Below, piece by piece: positions 24,045 to 30,751 of a stretch of DNA of 32,210 bases. The stretch comes from Thermohalobaculum sp039026295 (GTDB lineage: Bacteria; Pseudomonadota; Alphaproteobacteria; Rhodobacterales; Rhodobacteraceae). The notes under the pieces were generated by a model that did not search any database, was not told the origin of the DNA, and saw only the letters and a program-made list of their open reading frames with translations. Within the stretch, counting starts at the first letter, position 1, and every line of letters starts with the position of its first letter. The translations under genes and the position numbers were made by a program. The stretch covers positions 1 to 32,210 of the forward strand of contig JBCCMP010000004.1 of assembly GCA_039026295.1 (NCBI GenBank), given 5' to 3'.

Positions 24045-24815
24045 CTAAAGCTCCGCGCCCCCAAGATAGGCTTCCCTTACCTTCGGGTGGCCTTTGATGT
24101 TCTCCGGCAGGTCTTCGACGATCACGGTGCCCTGCGCCAGAACGCTGATCTTCTGCGCCAGGCTGAATACGACGTGCATGTCATGTTCGATCACCACCAT
24201 CGTGATCCCGGTCTGGGCAATTGTCCGCAAAAGCTCGATGGTGTTGTTCGTGTCGCCCCGGGACATGCCAGCGGTCGGCTCGTCCAGCAGCAGCAGCTTT
24301 GGCTCCTGCACCAGGCACATCGCAAGTTCCAGCCGCCGCTTGTCGCCGCGGGACAGCTGGCTCGCAACACTGTCGGCCTTGCTCTCCAGGCCGACACTCG
24401 CCAGCTTCTCCATCGAGATCCCGTGGATGTCCCGCTCCCCGCGCAGGGCGGCAAAGGCGTTCGGCGTGAATGCCCCGTCGCGCTTGGCAAAGGCCGGGAT
24501 CATGACGTTTTCAAGCAGGGTCAGGTCGCCGAAGATCTCCGGCGTCTGGAAAACCCGGCTCACGCCAGCCTGATTGATCTCGTGCGGCTTCAGGTTCAGC
24601 AGAGATCGTCCGTTGAACATCACCGATCCGGTGTCGGGGTCGAGGCGGCCGACAAAACAGTTCAACAGGGTCGATTTGCCGGCCCCGTTCGGGCCGATGA
24701 TGGCATGAACAGTGCCTTCCTCGACCTCCAGATTGACCTCGTTCAACGCCTTCAGGCCGCCGAAGCGCTTGTTGACGTTCTGGACCTTAAGGATGCTCAT
24801 CGCCGCCCCCGTCAT
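24045..24815 (-). CDS. livG: ABC importer ATP-binding protein, LivG type
   Basis: The second ATPase of the importer, 256 residues. Walker A is GPNGAGKS (41-48) and Walker B LLLLDEPTAGMS, with the LivG-type VVIEHDMHVVF. The signature reads LSRGDKRRLE rather than the more common LSYGEQRRLE; glycine is kept, so function is expected. The ATG at 24815 overlaps the livM stop by four bases (ATGA). A second in-frame ATG at 24800 (MSILKVQNVNKRF) is also plausible and starts nearer the family consensus. Confidence 0.92.
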   Translation of the reverse strand: MTGAAMSILKVQNVNKRFGGLKALNEVNLEVEEGTVHAIIGPNGAGKSTLLNCFVGRLDPDTGSVMFNGRSLLNLKPHEINQAGVSRVFQTPEIFGDLTLLENVMIPAFAKRDGAFTPNAFAALRGERDIHGISMEKLASVGLESKADSVASQLSRGDKRRLELAMCLVQEPKLLLLDEPTAGMSRGDTNNTIELLRTIAQTGITMVVIEHDMHVVFSLAQKISVLAQGTVIVEDLPENIKGHPKVREAYLGGAEL

Positions 24816-25954
24816 TCAGCCGGAACGGGCGCAGGTTCGCCGTCCTTGGGTTTGCGTTTGAACAGCCGGACAACCCGCATGACGCCTTCCATCAGACCGC
24901 CGGGCAGGAAGATCACGATGATCATGAACAACAGGCCAAGCGTAAGGTGCCAGCCCTCGCCGACAAACAGGCCGGCAATACTCACGGCTGCCGATTGCAG
25001 GGTCTCCGGCAGGAAACTGAAGAACTCCATCAGGATGTTCTCGTTGAAGGCCGAGAAGATGTTCTCGAAGTACTTGATCGCGCCCGCACCGATGACCGGG
25101 CCAAGCAAGGTGCCCGTGCCGCCCAGAATGGTCATCAGCACCACTTCGCCGGAAGCGGTCCACTGCATCCGCTCGGCACCGGCAAGCGGATCCATGACAG
25201 CCATCAGGCCGCCTGCCAGACCGGCATACATGCCCGAGATGACGAACGCCGCCAACGCATAGGGCCGGGTGTTCAGGCCGGTATAGTTCATGCGGTTCTG
25301 GTTCGATTTGACCGCTCGCAGCATCATGCCGAAGGGTGACCGGAAGATCCGCATCGAGATGTAGAAACAGATGATCAGAACGACTGCACAGAAATAAAAG
25401 CCCGAATAGCCGCTCATCGTGATGCCGAAAAAGTCCGAGGACGGCAGCGTATCATAGGTCCGCCCGAAGATCGCTGTATCCAGCCAGCGCGGATCGTCCT
25501 TGACCAGTTGCAGCCCGGTCTCGCCGTTCGTGATCGGCGTCAGAACCGAATACGCCAGATTGTAGGACATCTGCGCGAAGGCCAGCGTCAGGATCGAAAA
25601 GTAGATCCCCGACCGCCGCATCGAGATGAAGCCGATGATATAGGCGAACACACCGCCAAAGATGATCGACATCAAGAGCGCCGGGACAGGGTTCATCGAG
25701 AACAGCTTGAACATCCAGACAGAGGTATACGACCCGACCCCCAGAAAGGCCGCATGGCCAAACGAGAGATAGCCTGTCAGGCCGAACAGGATGTTGAAGC
25801 CAATGGCAAAGATCCCGAAGATCGCAAACTTCTGCAACAGATCAGGATAACCGGCCCCAAGAGGGGTTAGGATGATGGGCCCTGCCAGAACAACCGCCGA
25901 AAAGCATGCCAGCAACACTAGGTCCATCGCGGGATTGGTTTTTGTCGCGCTCAT
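24812..25954 (-). CDS. livM: ABC importer permease, LivM type
   Basis: An inner-membrane permease of 380 residues with about ten hydrophobic segments. The LivM hallmark is NILFGLTGYLSFGHAAFLGVGSYTS near residue 55, and the ATPase-coupling region is FGMMLRAVKSNQNRMNYTGLNT. A periplasmic-length loop of about 45 residues (LQLVKDDPRWLDTAIFGRTYDTLPSSDFFG) lies between helices. The C-terminus is a charged tail, FKRKPKDGEPAPVPAE. It starts 3 bases after livH and its stop overlaps livG. Confidence 0.93.
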   Translation of the reverse strand: MSATKTNPAMDLVLLACFSAVVLAGPIILTPLGAGYPDLLQKFAIFGIFAIGFNILFGLTGYLSFGHAAFLGVGSYTSVWMFKLFSMNPVPALLMSIIFGGVFAYIIGFISMRRSGIYFSILTLAFAQMSYNLAYSVLTPITNGETGLQLVKDDPRWLDTAIFGRTYDTLPSSDFFGITMSGYSGFYFCAVVLIICFYISMRIFRSPFGMMLRAVKSNQNRMNYTGLNTRPYALAAFVISGMYAGLAGGLMAVMDPLAGAERMQWTASGEVVLMTILGGTGTLLGPVIGAGAIKYFENIFSAFNENILMEFFSFLPETLQSAAVSIAGLFVGEGWHLTLGLLFMIIVIFLPGGLMEGVMRVVRLFKRKPKDGEPAPVPAE

Positions 25955-25957
25955 GGC

Positions 25958-27037
25958 TCAGGTCTCCATCACGCCCTTGCGGCCCATCAGGCCACGGGGC
26001 CGGACCAGCAGGATAACGATTGCAGCCAGGTACAGAACAATCTGGTCCAGACCGATGATCAGGCTGACAAGTATGTCGAACTGCAGGAATTCAGGGATCA
26101 GCGAGACGAAGAATTCCTTCAGCGGGGTCATCGCGGCGAAAGATTGCAGGATGCCCAGCAGGAAGCCTGCCGCGACCGCGCCGCCAAGCGATCCCATCCC
26201 CCCGACAACGACCACCACGAAACTCAGGACCAGAAAGTCCAGGCCCCAGTGATAATCGGGCGGCTGAATTGGCGTGTACATCACGCCCGCCAGCCCCGCG
26301 ACGACGGCCGCGATACCAAAGACCGTCGTGAAGCGGCGGTCGATATCGATGCCCAAAAGGCCGACGGTCTCGCGGTCAGCCATGCCCGCCCGCACGACCA
26401 TCCCGAAAGTGGTGAATTGCAGGAAGGCAAAGACGCCTCCGATCACTGCAAGCGAGAACAGGAAATAGACCAGACGCCATGTCGGATACGGCACCGATCC
26501 GGGATCAAAGCCCAGCATGACACCGAAATCGACCATGCCGCGCGCAATGTCCGGCGCCGACTGCGGTATCGGGTTGGCACCGTAGAATTTCTTGATGATC
26601 TCGCCCAGCACGATGGCCAGGCCGAAGGTCACCAGAATCTGCTCGGCATGGGGGCGCTTGTAGAAATAGCGGATCAGGCCGCGCTCCATCGCCACGCCGA
26701 CAAACAGCATCGCCGGGATGGCCATAAGGATGGCCACCGGCACAGAGTATTCTATCAAGAACGTCCCGAATTCGCCGAACCAGGCCTCGACATAGGGTGT
26801 CTCGATCTTCAGGGGCTGGCCCAGAAAATCCTTTTCGGTCGCCGACTCGGTAACATAGCTCAGCTGCAGGATCCGCTGCATCGTCACCGCGCAGAATGCG
26901 CCCAGCATGAACAGCGCGCCATGCGCAAAGTTCACAACGCCCAATGTGCCGAAAATGACGGTCAGACCCAGCGCGATCAGCGCATAGGCACCGCCTTTGT
27001 CCAGACCATTCAGGATTTGCAGCAGGATCGCGTCCAT
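25958..27037 (-). CDS. livH: ABC importer permease, LivH type
   Basis: The partner permease, 359 residues from the ATG at 27037 (MDAILLQILNGLDKGGAYALIALGLTVIFG). The open frame extends to 27262 inside the binding-protein gene and was not used. LivH hallmarks are GVVNFAHGALFMLGAF, EQILVTFGLAIVLGEI, RAGMADRETVGLLGIDI (coupling loop) and VVVVGGMGSLGGAVAAGFLLG. A segment of about 40 residues, containing ATEKDFLGQPLKIETPYVEAWFGE, separates the second and third membrane segments and makes it longer than the roughly 300-residue E. coli LivH. Confidence 0.93.
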   Translation of the reverse strand: MDAILLQILNGLDKGGAYALIALGLTVIFGTLGVVNFAHGALFMLGAFCAVTMQRILQLSYVTESATEKDFLGQPLKIETPYVEAWFGEFGTFLIEYSVPVAILMAIPAMLFVGVAMERGLIRYFYKRPHAEQILVTFGLAIVLGEIIKKFYGANPIPQSAPDIARGMVDFGVMLGFDPGSVPYPTWRLVYFLFSLAVIGGVFAFLQFTTFGMVVRAGMADRETVGLLGIDIDRRFTTVFGIAAVVAGLAGVMYTPIQPPDYHWGLDFLVLSFVVVVVGGMGSLGGAVAAGFLLGILQSFAAMTPLKEFFVSLIPEFLQFDILVSLIIGLDQIVLYLAAIVILLVRPRGLMGRKGVMET

Positions 27038-27067
27038 GACCGCTGGCCCCCTATCTAGCTTGAAAAT

Positions 27068-27092
27068 GGCCGGCCCCGGAAAGGGACCGGCC
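27068..27092 (-). terminator. Intercistronic hairpin between binding-protein gene and livH
   Basis: A 10-bp stem on the minus strand (GGCCGGTCCC/GGGGCCGGCC, one T-G pair, five-base loop) is followed by ATTTTC. A second short palindrome, GATCGC-TGTA-GCGATC, at 27095-27110 overlaps the stop codon region. Such hairpins after a binding-protein gene usually protect its mRNA or cause partial termination, so that more binding protein than permease is made. Confidence 0.65.
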
Positions 27093-27108
27093 GCGATCGC
27101 TGTAGCGA

Positions 27109-28443
27109 TCAGGCACCGTCGTTGATGGCGCCCTTGTTGCAGCCCAGCATGTCGATCGGGTACTCGACCTTCGCACGCGGGGTGACCTCGACGACTTCCA
27201 GAACGTCGTACTTCGAGGACGGGTTCTCTTTGCCCTTCACGACCAGCACGTCCTTGAAGCACTGGTGATCGTGACCGCGATAGGTGGTCGGACCATTGCC
27301 AAGACCGTCAAAGTCGAAGTCTTCCAGTGCTGCGCCAACTGCAGACGGCTGGAACGTTCCGGCGCGCTGACAGGCGTCGGCATAGAGGATCGCCTGGCAG
27401 TACGTCGTGTGCGCGGCCTGCGACGGCGGGAAGCCGTACTTCTGACCGAACGCCTGCACGAAAGCCTGCGAGCCTGCGTCCTGCAGCGACCAGTGCCAGT
27501 TCGTCGAACCGTAAATGCCCTTGACGTTTTCGCCAGCACCCTGAGCCATGAGGCGCGAGTACAGCGGCACAACGATGCCGAAGTCCTTGCCGTTGACCTG
27601 CTTGTCGCGCAGGCCGAACTGAACAGCCTGGGTCAGCGAGTTCACCATGTCACGGCCGTAGTGGTTCAGGACCAGCACGTCAGCGCCCGAATTCAGAACC
27701 GGCGTGATGTACTGCGAGAAGTCACCGGCACCCAGCGGCGTGCGGACAGCGGCTTCCGTCTGCCATCCAAGCTGCTCCGAGTACTTCTGGATCGAGCCTT
27801 CCTGGCTCCAGCCCCAGTTGTAGTCAGCGGTCAGGTGGTAGGCCACACGATCGCCGCCAAACTGGTTCTTAAGCACCGGACCCAGCGCAGCGCCGGTCAT
27901 TTCGGTGTTGAAGAAGTGGCGGAAGCCGTTCGCACGGCAGTCCTTGCCGGTGGTGTCATTGGCGTGGGTCAGACCGGCCATGAAGATGATGCCAGCGGTC
28001 TGGCAGTAGTCCTGCACAGCAACAGCCACACCCGAGGACGAGCCGCCGGTGATCATGATGGCGCCGTCTTTTTCGACCATGCGCTTGGCCGATGCACGCG
28101 CCGCATCCGACTTGGTCTGCGTGTCGCCCGTGACGAACTTGACCGTCTTGCCGTTGATGCCGCCGGTCAGCGCCTTGGAACTGAACGTGTCCAGCATACC
28201 GCCGCCGCCGGCGTTGATGTGCTCGACCGCCAACTCGTAGGCGCGCAGCTCGTCCGCACCCTCGTCGGCGTAGGCACCTGTTTGCGGAACGTTGAAGCCC
28301 AGCGTGACGTCAGCGCCCGTCGGCTCGTTCGTGTAGCCGGCGGCCCAGGCTTGCGACGTAAAGATCGTCGGCGTGGCAAGGCCGGCTGCGGCTGCGGCAG
28401 AGCCTTTCAGCAGCGTACGGCGGCTGGTGATTAGTTTGCTCAT
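27109..28443 (-). CDS. ABC importer periplasmic substrate-binding protein (LivJ/Peripla_BP_6 type)
   Basis: The extracytoplasmic receptor of the importer, 444 residues. The N-terminus is a twin-arginine signal, SRRTLLKGSAAAAAGLA, with likely cleavage after SQAWA, so it is exported folded by Tat. The mature protein is the type I binding fold: VTLGFNVPQTGAYADEGADELRAYELAVEHIN, IMITGGSSSGVAVAVQDYC, NWGWSQEGSIQKYSEQLGW and ADVLVLNHYGRDMV. The ligand is unknown: it is about 60 residues longer than LivJ and lacks obvious LivJ ligand loops. GGGAG precedes the ATG by nine bases. It is the first gene of the operon and is divergent from the ScfR regulator across a 224-bp AT-rich spacer. Confidence 0.9.
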   Translation of the reverse strand: MSKLITSRRTLLKGSAAAAAGLATPTIFTSQAWAAGYTNEPTGADVTLGFNVPQTGAYADEGADELRAYELAVEHINAGGGGMLDTFSSKALTGGINGKTVKFVTGDTQTKSDAARASAKRMVEKDGAIMITGGSSSGVAVAVQDYCQTAGIIFMAGLTHANDTTGKDCRANGFRHFFNTEMTGAALGPVLKNQFGGDRVAYHLTADYNWGWSQEGSIQKYSEQLGWQTEAAVRTPLGAGDFSQYITPVLNSGADVLVLNHYGRDMVNSLTQAVQFGLRDKQVNGKDFGIVVPLYSRLMAQGAGENVKGIYGSTNWHWSLQDAGSQAFVQAFGQKYGFPPSQAAHTTYCQAILYADACQRAGTFQPSAVGAALEDFDFDGLGNGPTTYRGHDHQCFKDVLVVKGKENPSSKYDVLEVVEVTPRAKVEYPIDMLGCNKGAINDGA

Positions 28444-28667
28444 GTGATGTTCTCCCTGAGCGTTTCCTCACGTGAGCCTCTGGCATTTCTGTGGCCAAAA
28501 GCCCGCGGATACATCTGTACCCAGCGTCACTTCTGGCCGAGGTAGGTAAAACTTTCAACAAGTATCTGAGATTACTCAATTTTTTTGTAAATTATTTTCA
28601 ATTGAATCCTGTCAATATGTCAATATTTTACACAGGACGCTAAGCGCCGGAAAATCGAGGGCTTTTT
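28444..28667. promoter_or_regulatory. AT-rich divergent promoter region of importer operon and ScfR regulator
   Basis: The 224 bases between the two starts include a distinctly AT-rich island (about 28545-28635) in an otherwise GC-rich window. TGTCAATA occurs twice at a 9-bp step (28610-28617 and 28619-28626). TTTGTAAA at 28584-28591 resembles one half of the TTTGCAAA element reported for the ScfR protein PccR. These are candidate operators; no -35/-10 pair is certain. The ribosome site GAGG lies 7 bases before the ScfR ATG. Confidence 0.45.
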
Positions 28668-29996
28668 ATGGTAGAGCGGCTTCTGGGCCTCCGCATTCGC
28701 GAACGTCGACGGCAAATGGGCGTCACGCAGCGAGAGCTGGCAGCGCGGCTCGACATCTCCTCCAGCTATCTCAATCTGATCGAGAGAAACAAACGACGAA
28801 TCACTGAAACGCTGCTCAGCAAGCTGTCAGAGGCGCTGGATCTGTCGGTCGGCGAGCTCGAAGGCGCCTCGGAAGAGCGCCTCGCAGGGGCCCTGACAGA
28901 GATCGCCTATCAGCCGGTTGTCGCCGATCTGGGCGTCGAAACCGAAAGAGCACCGGAGCTGATCGGACGGTTCCCCGGTTGGGCAAGGGCGCTGTCGGCG
29001 CTCGCCCGGTCAGAACACGCCGCACACGAACGGGCTGACGTTCTGTCCAACAGGATGTTGCATGACCCGTATCTCGGCGAAACCGTTCACCGGATGCTGA
29101 CCCGGATCGCGGCGGTCCGCTCGGCCGCGGAAATTCTGACCGAATACGACGACGTACCGCAGGACCAGCAGGCGCAGTTTCAGACGATAATCCGCGACGA
29201 GGCTGCTGCCCTCACCGAAATCGGCGAGGCCCTCGCGACCTATTTCGACCGGTCAGAAACAAGAGAGCGGCGCATCACCCCGGTGGACGAGGCAGAGGCT
29301 CTACTCAATGCCCGCGAAAACCACTTCGCCGAGATAGAGGATTGCGCCGAAGATCCCGCCGCCCGGGCAAGATGCATCCGCACCCTTCTGAACCGCACGC
29401 CGGAAATCGAAACGGTCGCCGCGCGCAACCGGGCAAAGCGTATCCTCGAGACCTATGCCGATGAAGCAGCAGTGATGCCGCTGCACGCATTCGCCGACCG
29501 CGCCGAAGCGTTGCGATACGATGTCGAGGCCCTGGCCGCGGATTTCGGAACGCAGATCCCGTCGGTCTGTCGCCGCCTTGCAGCACTGCCCCCGGCCGAT
29601 GAACGGCCAAGGTTCGGCTACATCCAGGCCAATGCGGGCGGGGCCATCCTGCAGCTGCGCAATCTTCCGCGCCTCTCCGTTCCACGCTTTGCCGGGGTAT
29701 GCCCGCTGTGGATCCTTCACCGCGCCATTGAAACGCCGGGCACGATGCTGCGCCAGCATGCGATCTTCCCCGATGGCGGCCGCTTCGTTTTCGTTGCCAG
29801 GGCCCGCAATACCGCCCCGCCCGGCTTCGGCCATCCCCGGCATTACGTCACGGATATGGTGACGCTCAGCGAGCCGGATGCCGCGCAGACCGTCTATGCA
29901 ATCCATGCGCCCGAAGCGGAAGACGTCGGACCTTCCTGCCGGACCTGTGCCCGCACCCAGTGCCAGCACCGTGTTGCCGACCCGTTGACCGGTTGA
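28668..29996 (+). CDS. ScfR/RamB-family XRE transcriptional regulator (short-chain acyl-CoA responsive)
   Basis: The 442-residue protein has an XRE helix-turn-helix at residues 8-60 (RIRERRRQMGVTQRELAARLDISSSYLNLIERNKRRI) and a long C-terminal ScfR region. The latter includes FGYIQANAGGAILQLRNLPRLSVPRFAGVCPLWILHRAIETPG and the terminal cysteine cluster C424-x2-C427-x4-C432 (SCRTCARTQCQHR). This layout is that of the short-chain fatty acyl-CoA regulators: RamB in actinobacteria and PccR in Rhodobacter sphaeroides, which bind acyl-CoA esters and control acetate or propionyl-CoA genes. The effector and targets here are inferred, with the EMC genes and the divergent importer as candidates. The ATG at 28668 has GAGG seven bases upstream. 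Confidence 0.88.
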   Translation: MVERLLGLRIRERRRQMGVTQRELAARLDISSSYLNLIERNKRRITETLLSKLSEALDLSVGELEGASEERLAGALTEIAYQPVVADLGVETERAPELIGRFPGWARALSALARSEHAAHERADVLSNRMLHDPYLGETVHRMLTRIAAVRSAAEILTEYDDVPQDQQAQFQTIIRDEAAALTEIGEALATYFDRSETRERRITPVDEAEALLNARENHFAEIEDCAEDPAARARCIRTLLNRTPEIETVAARNRAKRILETYADEAAVMPLHAFADRAEALRYDVEALAADFGTQIPSVCRRLAALPPADERPRFGYIQANAGGAILQLRNLPRLSVPRFAGVCPLWILHRAIETPGTMLRQHAIFPDGGRFVFVARARNTAPPGFGHPRHYVTDMVTLSEPDAAQTVYAIHAPEAEDVGPSCRTCARTQCQHRVADPLTG

Positions 29997-30104
29997 TCGT
30001 GCAAGGGTCCAATCGGCAGCAGTCGTGCAGGAATAATTTGCCCCGCTGCGTTTTCTGGCGTCTAATCATCACAGAGGAACGCCGAGAGAAAAACCGGGCG
30101 CGCA

Positions 30105-30488
30105 ATGAACAAACGTATCGTCCTGGCCGAGGACGAGCCGAGTATCGTCGAATCCCTGCGCTTTCTTCTGGGCCGCGCAGGCTACCATGTCGACATACAT
30201 GGCAACGGCCTCGCTGCACTGAAGGCCATTCAGGCTGATCCGCCTGACATGGCGATATTGGATGTAATGCTGCCGGAAATGGACGGGTTCGAGATCTTGC
30301 GAAACGTGCGGTCCAACGAGGAGACACGGCACCTGCCGGTCCTGATACTGACCGCCAAGGGCCAACGCGAGGACCGCGAGCGCGCGATCGACGGCGGCGC
30401 CGACATCTTCATTTCCAAACCCTTCGCGAATGCCGACCTGATGGATGCCGTGGCCAACCTCGCCGCGCAGGCCGAAGCTGCAGAGTAA
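30105..30488 (+). CDS. Single-domain response regulator (receiver only)
   Basis: A 127-residue CheY-like receiver with the phosphorylation site Asp53 (AILDVMLPEMDGFEIL), acidic pocket E9-D10 (VLAEDEPS), Thr83 (LILTAKG) and Lys105 (FISKPF). There is no output domain, so it should act by protein-protein contact or as a phosphate shuttle. It is the first gene of a plus-strand operon: the next gene starts 5 bases after its stop, and the kinase-like gene follows by a 4-base overlap. It is therefore the likely partner of that kinase. Confidence 0.93.
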   Translation: MNKRIVLAEDEPSIVESLRFLLGRAGYHVDIHGNGLAALKAIQADPPDMAILDVMLPEMDGFEILRNVRSNEETRHLPVLILTAKGQREDRERAIDGGADIFISKPFANADLMDAVANLAAQAEAAE

Positions 30489-30493
30489 CGCAG

Positions 30494-30751
30494 GTGGACG
30501 ACCGGGTCGGCCAGAACCGCCGCAACCGCAAGACCCGGGACCGGTCGCTGATCCTTCTGTTCGTTGGAATTGCGCTTCTGATGCCGCCCCTCGCCGCGAT
30601 CGCGCAGATCGATGCCAAGCTTGGCGGCGTGCCGGTGACGCTGATCTACCTGTTCGCCGTCTGGGCCGCACTGATCGCCGGTGCCCGCCTGTTGGCCCCC
30701 AGCCTGCGATCTGAAGATGATGCACCGGATCCGCCGGATGCCCGGAAATGA
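30494..30751 (+). CDS. Small two-helix membrane protein (possible symporter small subunit)
   Basis: An 85-residue protein from a GTG at 30494. A basic N-terminus (GQNRRNRKTRDRS) is followed by two hydrophobic helices, LILLFVGIALLMPPLAAIA and VPVTLIYLFAVWAALIAGA, and an acidic tail, SEDDAPDPPDARK. The layout recalls the small subunits (DUF485/DUF4212 type) found before sodium/solute symporter genes, but the sequence match is not clear. Its TGA overlaps the next ATG by four bases (ATGA), so it is translated together with the symporter-like kinase. Confidence 0.75.
   Translation: MDDRVGQNRRNRKTRDRSLILLFVGIALLMPPLAAIAQIDAKLGGVPVTLIYLFAVWAALIAGARLLAPSLRSEDDAPDPPDARK

Noticed and set aside
23757..25262. 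501-codon plus-strand frame opposite livG/livM/livF
   Set aside because: It is antisense to three recognisable importer genes and has no family features of its own.
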